Shown: positions 1-13,096 of the stretch, in pieces
Layout of the letters: the number at the start of each line of letters is the position of its first letter
Position numbering within the stretch: position 1 is the first letter of the stretch
Assembly (NCBI GenBank): GCA_036873755.1
Contig: JAVTVY010025425.1
Span: 37,018-101,017 of the forward strand
Direction: 5' to 3'
Length of the DNA stretch: 64,000 nt
Source: Hanleya hanleyi
Taxonomy: Eukaryota > Mollusca > Polyplacophora > Lepidopleurida > Hanleyidae
Made by a program: the position numbers and the translations under genes
Notes under the pieces: model-generated
Database searches by the model: none
What the model was told of the DNA's origin: nothing
Seen by the model: only the letters and a program-made list of their open reading frames with translations

Positions 1-345
1 ACTCAACCTAGCAAATAAATGTTCACTCATGACGGTGACTTGGGCGGCCGTGTCTACCACAGCAGTTACCGGCACAGACCCAACCTTAACTGGAATGGAC
101 ATCGCCCACCCCTGGGAACGAGACAGAGTAACATCTCTGACTGCTGCAGTACGTTCAGGAACACCTGCCTCGTCCCCCGTGGACGACCCCACACCGTCAT
201 TTGCAGTTGCTAATTCAGCCCACCCATCTAAATCATGTCTAGCAAGACAAAAACGTGGTGGACGGAAGGGTCGCGATGACCGACGACGAGCCCAATGTCA
301 GGATGACCGACTCCCGGTAAAACAATTCTACATACAATCAACCTG
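1..345 (-). pseudogene. LTR-retrotransposon gag-pol fragment (zinc knuckle + aspartic protease)
   Basis: One minus-strand frame is open from 297 to the left edge, about 99 codons, with no stop. Its distal part reads PVKVGSVPVTAVVDTAAQV; the DTA triad within VDTAA (43-57) matches the active site of retroviral-type aspartic proteases (usually DTG, DSG or DTA). The upstream end reads GHWAR-like residues preceded by a lone Cys, which fits a decayed CCHC zinc knuckle of a nucleocapsid, and an in-frame TGA sits at 298-300. Knuckle followed by protease is the Gag-Pol order of Ty3/Gypsy-like elements. The rest of pol would lie off-window to the left. Further upstream on the same strand, TATAAAATAAA at 486-496 could be a remnant LTR promoter/poly(A) region, which is inference. 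BEL or other retroelement families are possible. Confidence 0.6.
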
Positions 346-545
346 TGCAAAGCCGGCCACAAAAACAGGGAAGTTGGGGTACGCGAAGAGAGAAGACAAA
401 TGGCCGACTTCCACCCCGCGCTTGTTTACCGGGATTGTTCGCAGTCTGGTTCAAAGGCGTAAATTGGTTCTCAACCGTATCAAAATTTATTTTATATCTG
501 ACGCCAGATGTCGTAGAAATGTGTGCCCCGCCTAGCAACACCTAG

Positions 546-2143
546 AACGATATAGATCTAAAATATCCCCCATTAAAATCTTCCCTCCATTCCAACCCGA
601 ATTCTTTATGTACGTCTCGTTCGTTCAAAGTCCCATCCCAATCTGGCAATCTCAGAGCATGCACGGAGATTCCCGAAGTTCAAGCTTCGAGCCAAAACCG
701 GTTTGGAGAAGTTATATATCCGGAAACAGTCCGGATGAGGCAATCTCCTGGCATGTACGATTTATTTCGTCGTAACAGGGATAGCAGTTTGGAGCATAAA
801 GCTACCTCTGCAACAGGGCAATGGGACACAGATTTTGGCAATTTCGAGGTTTCTCTTTCACCTAATCATGTGTAACAGATAAAAGATAAAATTGTGTGCC
901 AAATTCAGTGTGATTCATTTTCCTACCCATCCTAGTCTAACACCCAGGAGTCTCTCTCCCATTTAAATTTTTAGCATTTTTAGCTATGGATATATTCATA
1001 ATATCCCCAAAAGAATACTCGCCCTTCGTTGCGGAAGCCTCATTTACTAATCGATATGATCAAATCTAAGCAACAAATTGCCACGTTTGGATGTCTACAG
1101 TAATTTTACCAGATTTCCTCAGGGTGTATATATCTACAGATAGGGAAACATGGGTAATATAAAATTAATCCAAGATATCTACCAATTATGTTAATCATGT
1201 TTTATACAAACAAAGCTGAATTTATAGGATTGATTCATATTAATATCAGTTAATATATTTAAAACTATACACAGCCCATAATTATATTGACCAAATTTGT
1301 GTTCTGTAAGGTATGGTGATAGACTTACATCTAGATTAAATAATTATTCTGAAAGTGTAAGCTGCATGTTATAAAATGGTGTTAGATCTCTAGCTGGGAA
1401 AAAATACCAGATTGTTTGTTCGATTTGTTCGATTTTCCTCTTGCATTTATTTCATAGCATATGCTTATACAGTATTTGTTTCGGTGACGGTGTATTTTCT
1501 TAAAACACAACTGTGACACGCCAGGGGTGGAGGCGGGGGTTTAAAATGTGACACTAGACTGGTTTGACTTCTTGGACTCATAATGGTACTACAAAAGGTG
1601 AGGGACAATAAAATCCATGAGTCACTTCCAGCAACGTGGTCCTTAAGCTGGCACACATAATGTTTAGGTCGAATCACAATGACATAATACTTTTTGTCAG
1701 AATTAAATGCTTTAAATTATGAACATGTTGGGAAAACCATCAATTTTATGGTTAGCCTAGGTCAGTTTGATCACGTTTTAGTTTGGGCTGATTGAAATAA
1801 CATTCAATAAGTAGAACATAATGTTTAGGACTAAATACAATGACAGAAAACTTTCCTACCAGCTTTAAATGGTGCCAATTGTGAAATTGTAGTTTTTTTA
1901 TGACATTTTTGAAAATTTCCAAGAGGTGGTGCCTTTCCTTGAATCTATATGGGGTAGTTCTCGTTATGCACCTGCGTACATCAAGGGGCGCCGCCTAGAA
2001 TCTAAATTCTACACTTTCCAATCTACACTTTCATGAATGGACTTTAATGGACTGTAAATAATTTAAACATTAGTAGAAGGGAATAAATGTTTACAGTCTA
2101 AACAACAGCTGAGATAATAATAATGCATGTCTACGTGTTTACA
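546..2143. other. No gene recognised
   Basis: AT-rich sequence with stops in all frames. I see no domain, RNA gene or strong repeat. The short open frame on the minus strand at 1465-1677 has no recognisable motif and is probably chance. Confidence 0.6.
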
Positions 2144-2404
2144 GGTTTCTAGGTCACATAAGTAGGTCAAATTTTCATCAAAGTAGGTCAGCTCAGAAAT
2201 TTCTAGGTCACCTAATTAGGCCAGAAATTGGGCCAGAAAGTAGGTCACTTTGACCTTGACTCTATTAGGTCAGGTCACACTGACATTGACCTAATGAAGC
2301 GCATTTCCATAGTCTTAGTAGGCATTAGGACATGTTTTTGCCAATTTCGAGGTTTATAGGTCACCTAAGTAGGTCAAATTTTCATCAAAAGTAGGTCAGC
2401 TCAG
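2144..2404 (+). repeat. AGGTCA half-site cluster
   Basis: Twelve AGGTCA or TGACCT hexamers fall in 260 bp, at 2151, 2164, 2184, 2205, 2242, 2250 (inverted), 2267, 2272, 2287 (inverted), 2358, 2371 and 2393. Part of this comes from a duplication: 2144-2195 and 2349-2404 carry almost the same string (AGGTTTNTAGGTCACNTAAG...). AGGTCA is the nuclear-receptor half-site. No gene lies nearby to regulate, so this may simply be a repeat that happens to contain the hexamer. Confidence 0.55.
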
Positions 2405-2580
2405 AACTTGCTGGTGACAGCCCCCTAATGCAGGTTCATGCCAAGAATTAAGGTTCTAATGTCAGTGGTTCTTCTTATTTTGCCGGAGAAAGGATTCGGA
2501 TGGACTGACTCACTCACTCACTATCGGACAATTTCCAAATGAGAGCCTACATGTACTTCGTAGGAATAGATCATTTTCGT
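2390..2580 (+). repeat. Dispersed repeat, copy 1
   Basis: This block (from GTAGGTCAGCTCAGAACTTG through GGACTGACTCACTCACTC to the CTTCGTAGGA motif) recurs inverted at about 22230-22410. Neither copy has coding potential. The copies share order and most sequence but differ by scattered substitutions and small indels, so this is an old interspersed repeat of unknown class. Confidence 0.7.
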
Positions 2581-2810
2581 ATGAATGAGAGAATCGAAGA
2601 AATAACATGCATTTCAATGGGATTTTTGGGTTCAGTCAAAAATGTGCACTCAACATGCTATCTTCAAAGACAATTATCGTGATGAACATTCAATTTCTTT
2701 ATATGTATTACTGATTGAAATTAGCCAAAACAATGGACTCACACCATGCCGATTTTTGGCAATAGAGTATAAGTGCCAAATCGCATGTTTTTAAAATAGG
2801 AACAACTCAA

Positions 2811-3072
2811 ATTACAAGCGTCTAGTCCGTCATTCATAATCCAGCCGTCGTCCATTAGAGAATATCCGCGTCCATAATCCAAAGACCTATTCCATTTCCA
2901 TATAACAGTATTAGCACCAAATTTAAAAAGACAAAAGTATACATAAACATAGGCTTGTTTCCTGCAAGAGAGAAGCGGTCAACAGTTTTCAATGATGCCG
3001 GCAAGACATCATGATGTTCCAAAATATCAAATCCGTATCGCTGATCAGTATTCTTAATCCATAATATCCGTA
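2811..3072 (-). mobile_element. Penelope-like element, solo 3' end
   Basis: From ATTACAAGCG at 2811 this segment matches the 3' terminal part of the minus-strand Penelope-like element at 14631-14890 almost base for base. It stops near 3072, where the two sequences diverge. The 5' part, including all reverse-transcriptase coding sequence, is absent, which is the 5'-truncated state typical of retroelement insertions. It shares subfamily-specific gaps with the 14.6-kb copy (ACAAAAGTATAC, CCATTTCC) and differs from the 21-kb and 31.7-kb copies. Confidence 0.8.
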
Positions 3073-3705
3073 AGTAAAGGTAGGCTGAAAATCAAGTGTA
3101 AATTTGAGTTTTTCCGGCAGGTAGCTGAAATTCTAGGTGTTGTCGACCGTTTTGAAAGATATATTAAGTTCATCATTCATTCTCAGTTGATATGAATGCT
3201 CATTGTTTTATAAATGCCTGATTTATTGGATATATCGGGTGAATTTCTTGGCTAAGCCAATATTATCCCGTAAACCGCCAAAGTGCAATGCATTGTATTC
3301 CCTCCATTATCAGCGTGCTATCCCCAGAATAGAGGATTCTGACGTAGATGTGAAATAAAATGGTTTTGTGCAGAGATAGGATAAGTAGAATGGCGACACG
3401 GCAAATTTTCAATCATATCCTTGCATGTATGACCGCCATTTTGTATATACACGTGAACTTCCCTGAAGAGAGAATTAATGGATCAATCGCCTTGCGTCTA
3501 AAGATTTTCTGTGAACTGTGTGGATAAGATTCCTTGTTTTTGTCGAGTTCTTAAGTACTAAGGATCAGTGAAATATTAGCAAGTGGTGAACATCTCTCTG
3601 GTAGCAGGTTGTCGAACAGAAACAACATGAACAACTCAATTGCCGAGATTTCCAGCCTCTTCCTTCAGGGTGGATACTTCAAATGAGACGAAACGGTAAC
3701 AAGTA
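3073..3705. other. No gene recognised
   Basis: AT-rich, with no convincing open frame and no repeat unit I could match elsewhere in the window. Confidence 0.5.
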
Positions 3706-3950
3706 TTTAACTAACATAGAAATATCGATTTGGTACAAAATCTCCCTGTTTGAATGGAGGCAATAATGCCAGATTTAGGTAATTCCATTCCTGAACCTGA
3801 CAGCTGTGCCGAATGGTAAATAAACCCGGACGGTAATTGGCGTTAATTACGACAACCGTACAGTTACAGGTCCTTTGTATCTCTTATCTGGAGAAAGTCT
3901 AATATTTGGTTGCGAAAACGAAGACGCTGACAGTGATAATTGGTTTGGAA
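3706..3950 (+). repeat. Dispersed repeat pair with 23552-23790
   Basis: The two blocks align through landmarks such as GAGGCAATAATG, CTGACAGCT, GCCGAATGGTAAAT, GTTAATTACGA and TGTATCTCTTATCTGGA, in the same order and orientation. They differ by many substitutions and indels. No coding potential is visible in either. Unknown interspersed repeat, old copies. Confidence 0.7.
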
Positions 3951-6745
3951 TGATTCAGAAATTTCATTGAGGAAGACAATTGTCATTGGGAAGATTGATT
4001 GAATCAGTAAATGAGGTTCTCTCATACTTGTTCTCTCCGATATGGCTCAGTCGATTGTCCAAGAACTCGTTCGATGTGAAGAAGGCTGAAACAAGAGGGT
4101 ACATATAATAACTTGCAAATAAAATACTACTGAGAGTAATCTGATCAAGTTCAAATCTTAGGTACGACCACATATTTGTTATTCCATGGAGTGTTGCACA
4201 AGATACACCACTGGAAAAAACGCCATGTTATGGTTGTCGCAAGGTTTTAGTAGACAAATAATCGGGCCATTGTTTTGGCGTACTTCATCTTTATACTTTC
4301 TTCATGAGAGCATTGCATACACATGAATGTTTCATAATTGAGTAATAATATCACAGTAGTTTGGGTATTGTAATTGTACAATGTAATGGCACGGATAATT
4401 GTGAAGAACAGAACATTGTTGCTCTGATAAATAAATTTTGCGTTCCGTTTTTACTTTTCAAACAGTTAATTCTAAAGTCGTTTTCATTTGTTATATCATC
4501 CCAGACAGCATTATAGGTTGAACCCACATCGGGAGGTGAGCAAGTGAGGAGAGATGTGAGGGGTGCCATCACGTGAGACGTCATGTCGGACCGACCGCTA
4601 AATTGATGGTTGGTATGGGCGATGGCACGATATGACATGCCCACGTCGGACTGGTAGATGCGTTTGACGGTTGGGACAATGCTGACAGAGGCACAGGCGC
4701 CCAAGCTTAAATGACCTCTGATGTTCAACTGAACCCTATTAAACCAACTTACAGCTCGTAGATATATAAACAAACCCCAGCGGACAAATGATAGTTGGAT
4801 ATGAGATAAATATATGTAAAAAGAAGTATTTTGATAAACTTTTAACCAAATGAATTAATTATGGATAACAACTGATTTGTTATTACCTCGCAACATTGCG
4901 GTGTAGTTAACAACATTTTCAGACCAACATTTTTACATTCGCTAAACACTATATCACATGAAACATGTCGATATGTATCATTTTTAAATAGAAAGAGTGA
5001 GATCCGCGATCTTTTTTTTACCTATTACAAAATACAAAATCTAATCTATGGGTTGCTGCAAAAAGTGTTTGCAAAATAATTCTCCATATTGAAAATTTAG
5101 CATTGAGAAAAGACTTGCTAAACAGGGCGTCGAGATAATACACACTTGAGACCGGATTAGCCGGCGATCACTGTAGGTGACCCATATATGTTTATCAAAC
5201 ACATGGTCAAGTAATGACTGGTCAAGTGATTAATTTTATTTAATCTTTCAAACAAGTAACATCGAAATCAAAAATGAAACATAAAAAAAAACAAAAAACC
5301 CCCCCAAAAAACCCCCAAAAAACGAGTTACTTCTTCGTGGCTTGAAATGTATATTGTGAAAATTCTCGATGAAAATTTAAAGTTATTAGCGATGAAAGTT
5401 AAAGACTAAAGTTCCACAACACTCTCCTTTTAATAACAAGCGCTGGATGAGCGCAAAGACCTCCGTCGAGGCAACAGGGTTCGTAGCGTAATACATCACT
5501 GAATAACATACGGCCGGATGCCAAGCTCAATTTTGCATTTGTTGGACGTTAGCTTCATCAATGGTAATTAATCTGGGATTGAGGGTTCCTCACTAGCATA
5601 TCCAGACAGGGATGTGAAAGTCACATTCCCAGCAAATAATTTTTGTTTGATTTGACGTGCTTGAAATATTGGGGTATGGAATAGAGTATATTGATGGAAA
5701 ACCTGGAAAAGTGCTTGAGACATTAGGCCCCATCCCACCCACACCTCCCCATGAGAGGATCCCCTCACCCAAATCAACACGTTAGCGACAGAAATGAGAC
5801 CCTGTGTGCCTAGTTGTACCAACTTGCTTGTGATTTTGTGCTTTAGGCCCAACACAGCAACACTTCATATTTTGTATGTGTACAGTATAGCATCATCATT
5901 GATGAGAGAATGCTCTTCAAAACACACCTGATTTTACCGACACTTCGTTCTGATCTGTCTCAACATCATATGGTGAGGATTCAATGCGCTCGGTATAATT
6001 TTGTATACTGGTGTTACAGGTCACCTTCGCCTTCACCTTACTGTATCAATGACCATGGATTTGTACATGTATCACATTCACATTGAATGGTGATGGCTGA
6101 TGAGAATATTGCCCCTATGGAACAAATGACTGGATTCCACGCAGCAAATATTTATTGTGTAACAGTGAGAATAAAATTAATTGTATAAACATTCCAAGCC
6201 TCATTGAACACAAGCCACACCATACTTGATATGAATATAACGCGCGTACATTAGCTCGCTTGGACGTCGCTTAGTTAAATATGGACAGACTCGCAAAAAT
6301 CTCAAAATTTTCAAAAGCCACAAAAATGCCCTCAGCTTGTACAGAGTAAGTAAAAATACTTATGTACAACTTGATGTTTAGAAATGACTGTGTTGAGCGG
6401 TTCTATTCTCAACTTCTCTTTTATTCTATGTCATAGAGGACAGGGTTTGGTAGATAATTAAAAACTGTATTAACTCGGCTTCACATTTTAGAGAATGACT
6501 TTAATTGAGCCAAAGATGAAAGAGAAATACACTTATAAAAAAATCTATTTAAAAAAATATATGTTTATATTAATTTCCATAATTTATTGAAAAAAACTAT
6601 ACGTAGACTTCGACCACCCAATATCACACAGGCCAGGCAACTGTGAGAACAAGTGAAAGATACCCATCGAGTTGAGCGGATTTGCAGATAAACAACAACA
6701 AAAAATTGCACTTTGTGCCTCACGAGGCCCTTCTCCATAGAGTGC
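3951..6745. other. No gene recognised; A/C low-complexity tract
   Basis: No supported gene. A low-complexity A/C tract lies at 5283-5325. The 140-codon minus frame at 4351-4773 has no recognisable domain and overlaps repeat-like sequence rich in GTCGGAC motifs, so I do not call it. Confidence 0.5.
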
Positions 6746-8205
6746 ATGCCAGTTATTTTTCTAGACTACAACAACAACAGTTTTTGCCTGTATCACAGTC
6801 CGAGCTTCCGATTACGCTTCAACCTTACCCAGACGATGGATAATTTTTGACAGATTGTCCGGCTAGGTTGTTGATCGGATTCACAGATCATGAATTCCAC
6901 CGTGACGGAATCACCGTTGGGAAGACTTTTTCTTTATTCAAAGTCATGTACTCGGAAGTTCCGTGGTCATACCCATGTAGTTTCAAGTTTAGTTTGCTAT
7001 TCTATATGACATCTGTTTACGGATCCATGAAAAATCTACAGATGATCCAGCATTTTCAGTAAATCATGCTTCGAAATGTTCGTGACGGAATCACCTGAAA
7101 CGGACATGACTCTTGACTAGTGTTGCTTGTCTATTTTTTGCTGCTCTGTTTCAATCTGACTATTCTTATATGACATCTCTTACTAACATACAGTACCCAA
7201 GGATGATAAGATTTTTTTCATCGTGAGAAAAACGCGACTGGATCATCCCAGGGGTTAAATCTAGTCCGTGACGGAATCGACAAAAAATCGTGATGGAATC
7301 ACGAGTGCGCTTTTTAAATCTTATCGGTAAAAGTGCTTTATTAATTACACATTTTCTTCAAAAAAATATTCCTACAGCGAATTTATCTCTTCTACTTAGA
7401 AAATTAAAACTCTGACCTCTTATTTTTACTAAGGTATACAGCTCCCGCCACAGATTCAGATTCAGATTCATTTTATTGTATAAAACACCTCATCGAGGCC
7501 GTATACAAATTTAACAAAAGGAATACCAATAAACAGTCAAGATCAACATATTATACATGCATATCTTTTCTGCAGATGTTTCAAAATAGTATAGTTTTCA
7601 GTACAGTGCAATTTTTCTTCTTTGACAATTTAGAATTTCCCGAGTTCTTCATGTTAAAAAATTGCGGGAAAAATATTTCGCTATTAAAACACATCTTCTC
7701 CATTATTGGCTTGTTCCCGGGGATCATAGGAAGCGAATAGAACAAACAGCATGCTAATATACTCTACGACAGAATGTGGAGTGAATTTTATGCGAAAAAG
7801 GGCTGTTTAGCAATGTCCGCTTTTCCGTGGAATTCATGAGCGCACGATTGAAGTATCATGGGAAGATATATATTTCCAGTCGCTATCTCCCCCCATCTTC
7901 AAACAAAAGGAAAAGAAAAAGCCGAGAGAGCGCCTCGTGAGGCAGAGTTATTTTTCCAGACTACAACAACAACAGTTTTTGCCTGTATCACAGTTCGAGC
8001 TTCCGATGATCCTTCAACCTTACCCAGACGACGGATAATTTTTGACAGATTATCCGGCTAGGTTGTTGATCGAATTCACAGATAACGATTGAAGCATGGG
8101 AAGATATATTTTTTCAGTCGCTATCTCCCCAACCCTCACCCCCCCCCCCCCCCCCCCCCGCAACTAAAAAAAAAGAAAAGGAAAAGCCGAGAGAGTTCTT
8201 CGGAG
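6746..8205 (+). repeat. Two interleaved direct repeats with a poly(C) tract
   Basis: A block beginning TTATTTTTCTAGACTACAAC at 6750-6890 recurs at 7945-8085 with a few substitutions. A second block (ATGGGAAGATATA...AGTCGCTATCTCC...AAAGCCGAGAGAG) occurs at 7858-7933 and again at 8096-8197. The later copy is interrupted by a run of 21 C at 8139-8159. Between them the 13-mer GTGACGGAATCAC or a variant appears at 6903, 7082, 7268 and 7290. This is a mosaic of duplicated non-coding sequence of unknown origin. Confidence 0.7.
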
Positions 8206-9635
8206 TTTTACGTTTTTGACCTCTGACTTTGAATTTGACTTCTCACTTCCGACTCGCATCCTGGTGAATGACACTCGTCCTTTATCTTTTTGCAGATTCA
8301 GAGATTCTCGAGGAAGTTTCCAATTATACTATCTGGAATGCGAGTTTTTCTTCCGTGAAAATTTACTTTTTATGAAAGCGCAGGTTTGATACCGGTCATC
8401 TGTACCAGCGCGAAGCTAAGTACACGCGCGAATTTAGTACCCTCGAATAAAGAGACCCGGTGAAAGCGCTGCAAAGGATACACACCTTTTGTGACGTAAG
8501 CATTCATTTGTGTCCAAAGAAAGATTCAAGATTTCGTCGGGAACCATGACGATCCCTATTGGAAATACTATGAGTCGTGGGTTCCCCATATGACAATTAT
8601 TTGGCGGGAGATTTCACGTTGCGCTCCTAGACCTCCGTCTGATCGACGGAGGTAAAAATAATCAGCGGTAGTAATCGTTATAAATTATTTCATATTTCCC
8701 ATTATCCAAATGAACAGCTTTCAGAAAATATATCACTCGTGTTGCATTGGTGAGTTTATTTATGACAATTAAATTGGACAACAACTGATAATATATTCCA
8801 AATGATATCGCTTTGGAAATTGAAACCTTAGGAATGAATCCCAAGTGTGAAGTAGAAGGAACCTTAACCTGGCGTCAGCAATATCGTCCCATATAATTTT
8901 ACGAATATACGATGTTGTATTCTACATGTACCTTCGTTCCTCGATCATACAATCTTAAGCAGCTTGTGTTTGTTATAATTGTATTGTATACCTAAATAAA
9001 TTTGACAGCTAACAGGGCCTTAACTCTACCAGACCTGGGAGCGGGGACCATTATGCCCTCCCTCTCCAACCGAAGTTTTTGCGTTATCTCCGGATTGAAC
9101 AAAAAATGCGAGCTAATACTCACTGATTCTCATATTGAGGGTATCACAAAATTGATATTTTCGTCATTTTCCTGACAAGTTTCTGTTTTTTCGCGAAGAA
9201 AAGTGGGCAAAAACTATTTGATTTCACATCTCATCAAAGAGGCCATCTTGGATTTTTTCTGGACAGACCCGCAATCAAACGGCACGGGTTGATATATTGC
9301 CCTGGTAGAACATGCCTGACTGTGATTACCGCCAGGTTAACCTGGATTAATCTTTCATGTAAGCCTGTCTGGACAAAAAGGAAACACTGTCTGGGCACAA
9401 CAATAAATCTAGATACGGGGCATTTAAGTAAAATAAAAGCATGGACACTAGAAGTTTTATCGACCCAAAACGGACAGCAGGGATTCAATTGTTGTCGCTC
9501 ATTAAGCACAAAGCATATTAATAATTTAAAGGCATAGGAACAAAATGATTTACGGGTCATCTGAAAGAGCAATTTACTACTCAACCCTGCTTAGATGTTG
9601 TTGCTGGTAGTGTCACGTGAATACGGTCTTTCCAG
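8206..9635. other. No gene recognised
   Basis: No domain-bearing open frame. Overlapping frames on both strands at 9234-9584 have no recognisable motif and look like chance openings. Confidence 0.5.
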
Positions 9636-9639
9636 TGAG

Positions 9640-9710
9640 TGTGAGTGAGCTAGGGTTTAACGTCGCGTTCAGTGCTATTTCGGTCATATAGCGACGATAT
9701 GACTAACTAC
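9640..9710 (-). mobile_element. I-superfamily LINE 3' tail, solo
   Basis: GTTTAACGTCGCGTTCAGTG followed by CATATAGCGACGAT matches the 3' end of the LINE at 24343-26150 and the solo tail at 42645. A GTGAGTGAG tract on its outer side fits the simple-repeat end of such elements. Only the terminal portion is present. Confidence 0.6.
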
Positions 9711-12700
9711 GATATGATTAGCTGGACATGTGTGACTATGTACAATCATCATGTAAAGAAAATTAATCTTCCCCTCGTGGCAACAGACATGGTACAAAAC
9801 TCATGCTGCTCACCCACTTGGGGGATACGGTATTTCCATTACCCATATTCTTGATGGACGAAGGCTGGGCATTGATATCGAATCTGTCAATTATTTGTCA
9901 ACTTCGTATAAATTCTATATAGAATGAATAACAGAGGCTTGGAAAATCTCTCGAAAACAGGCTTTGTTCAAATGTCTAGCATACTGAGAAAACAATAAAG
10001 ATTATTTATCCGAAATCGATACTAGTGTTGAGTATTCGTTACCTCACACCAGAATGTATCACTGGGGAAGGAGTCTTCTCCAAATTACCTAATGGATCTG
10101 TTTTCCAAATGGCGTCTCCCGCTTGAAGCATTTTACATAAATTAATACCTCAGGCTAATCATCGCCATTCACAACACAGCCAAGTTCTCTCATCAACACA
10201 TCAATCGTTGGTTGGAATGCATTTGTGATGTATTTCAGTGGTAAATTGGCCGATGGCGTCGACCCAGTGTTGATTAAACATTTGTGAAAGGTGCGGTTAT
10301 GCGAAAAAGAATGTTTCAGTCTCCTTAAATTATCCTGAGACTTGGTTAACTTTTATTTGTCAAGAATCACTCAAACTAATTTGGATGATGGTATGTGGTT
10401 CAGATGCACCGAAGGCTATCAACTATCTTATTCGATATGCTCAGCCAATCATCCAAACGAGCATCAGTTCCTGCATTATATAGATAGCCGTCGTTTACAT
10501 TGTGTTTTCAATTCGGGATTGGTATAGAATTGAATAATCGTAAACTATATAAAAGCTAGCTATTCTACAAGGGGTTACATTGTCTTTTCCGATATGGGGT
10601 TGGCCTTGGATTGGATTAACGTAAACTATATAAACGCTAGCTGTTTCACTAAGGGAATAATATATGAGAGTCATATAAATTACCGTAAAATATTTGAGAA
10701 TATGCTGCATGGTTGCATAAATATTGCGGTTAAAAAATAGAGTACCAAGATAATATAAATGTCCGAGTCACTGCCGAGTTAGTCATATATATCCACATCG
10801 GTTGACGAAGGTGTGGATTACTGTAAAATAGCATCGTGAAGTGTTTATCTGGAATGAGTTTGAAATCTGTGATAGCTTAAACTACCAAAATATTTTCAAG
10901 TGTATCTACAATGTATATAATCTTCTATGTATTGTATGTGTTTTTTATATATAATAATAGTATCATCACATGGTCTGGGATTTGAAACAGAAGACAAATA
11001 ACTTCACCTCCCACTCTGATATCACTGGGCATACAGTCGCGATTCATATCCCAGCTCCCGCAAATAGGAGTGCCATGAAGTTTTTTTTGGTACTGGGCAA
11101 TGGCACTGAAAACCATTAAAGAGATGTGAATGTATCTCCCCATGTAAACCCTGAAATTTACTGAACATGTTATCCTTTAATCTGTTTCCCGTAGTTTAAA
11201 AATTGTAAAACACTAAATCGGTAATCTTTATTCGTAAATAGGAATTACATGGTGACCGTAGCGGGTCATTGCATCGCTAGTCACTCATACAATTTACTCA
11301 GTAAATTGCCAAGAGAAATCGAGTATAGGGCAACCAGGAATGCACCAGATCCCTGTTACTTGACATGAATTTTTCACGTTGATCCTGTTTTTCACGTTGA
11401 CGGATTTCCATCAGACAGACACTATACATCGATCTGTCATACCAGTATCAGCGTTGGTAGCAGAAAAATCTCATTTGTCGTTATGTATATAAATGTACGT
11501 AAAATGATGCAAATAAACTGCTTTCGTATGTGGTAAATGTTATCAAGAATAAACGCTATACCAATACAGCATAACGAATATTTACTGAAATTGCATTTTC
11601 CTCAAGGCGCACATAAAGAAAATTTACGATCTGCAGCACATGCAAGGAATTATCACATATTCATATAGCATTAACAATGTGCGATGAGTTCAAGGATGAT
11701 TTGGGTAAGTTAAATCACTGCAATAGTGACAGGAAGACACAAGAAACACTTGCTCCTGTGTCGACAAGAGCACTAAATCACTTAGTGTTTCAGTTGATAA
11801 TAAATGTGTTTTGCTACGATAGAGCTATCAGTAGTCCTGGAACCGATTTCCCAAAGGGCCTTAAAATAGTTTTCGCTGCTCCCAAGTAAAATATGAATTT
11901 CTTGCGCTTATCTTTTTTATTTGAACACTAACCAAACTTTTTAAGTATCCTTTTTAGCAGAAAGAATGATTCTATCATAGAAGGATGGCATAAAATGGTA
12001 AGATGAGAGCAAAACGTGTAAAATAATAATTTCTTACGTAACAACGTAGGGATGTCTTATCATCAAATGTAAAAAAACATCCTTTGCCTTCTCTGATGAG
12101 GTCATGATGTTGGAAATATCTTACGCCAACTTTCCTCATATCCTCTTTCGTGCCTTATCATTATTGCACCTGCCATACCGAAAATATTGATATCATTTAA
12201 CCTAATACCACGGTCTTCGTGCTATGAGATAATATAATCGTATTATGATATCCCTAGGAATTAGAAAACAAAACGGAAGGGAACTAATCAAATCGAAAGT
12301 TGGCGCCTATATTTCAAACCATAGAAATATGCATACTAGTTAAATGTAACTCGGAAGTTCCAGTTGAATTCCAGAATACCCATTACCGTTGTCTCTCTAG
12401 AAGTGATCCCAGGATTCAGTATTACATGTATAATGTGACAATGAACGAAAACAGGCTGATATAATCATTGATACATTTCAGTTATATGTCGCCCTTGCGG
12501 AGTAATACGGGTTTGCCTCTGAAAAATATGGCGAGAGAAACCAAATCTAATCCCGTCCTACGCCGCAAGGACTATGTATAACGAATTTAACATATTTCAG
12601 AGCCTTCCTTGGTTAGCCACTCTTATGGTTTAGCATTTTTTTGGACCATATTAGTAGATTAAGTGATTTTTTTCTTGCATTCACCGTCATTGTAGGGGCG

Positions 12701-13096
12701 GGCGGGGCAAAAGCTACATGAACAAGCAGCCAGAGGATGCTAGGTCCCCCGCCGAAATGGCAGCAATATCTTTAAGTATTGTTGGTCTCAGGTGATATAC
12801 ATGAGGGAGGGACCTACTTCTTCATAGGCGCTAGATGGAAAATGATCATTTTGCCTGCCCAAGTTTTAAGATCAACTCAGAAAGGTTGAGTATGTATCTT
12901 AGGAATAGCAATGTCTTTATTTGAAATTATTATAGGTGAAATATTATTACTAAATGTGACGCTGAGAACACCAAGTAGAATCAGACTGTTGTTCACTGAC
13001 TCCACCTGACTTCAACTGATCATGCTACTGGATTATATAATTTCACTTTGTGGAAACAAGTCATTCTAATGTAAGTGTAAGAAATTATTTAAAGAA
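9711..13096. other. No gene; small duplicated segments
   Basis: No gene supported. Notable pieces: 10054-10150 matches 28491-28590 (GAGTCTTCTCCAAATT...GGATCTGTTTTCCAAA). At 10495-10640 there is an imperfect tandem duplication around GTAAACTATATAAA. At 12480-12575 two diverged inverted segments (GTTATATGTCGCCCTTGCGG / CCGCAAGGACTATGTATAAC) could pair into a hairpin. Confidence 0.5.

Noticed and set aside
29..535. 168-codon plus-strand frame near the left edge
   Set aside because: It lies antisense to the retroelement protease frame, has no domain, and its composition follows from the opposite strand.
4351..4773. 140-codon minus-strand frame
   Set aside because: No recognisable motif. The repeated SDVG/SDMT phrases suggest it runs across a small non-coding repeat.
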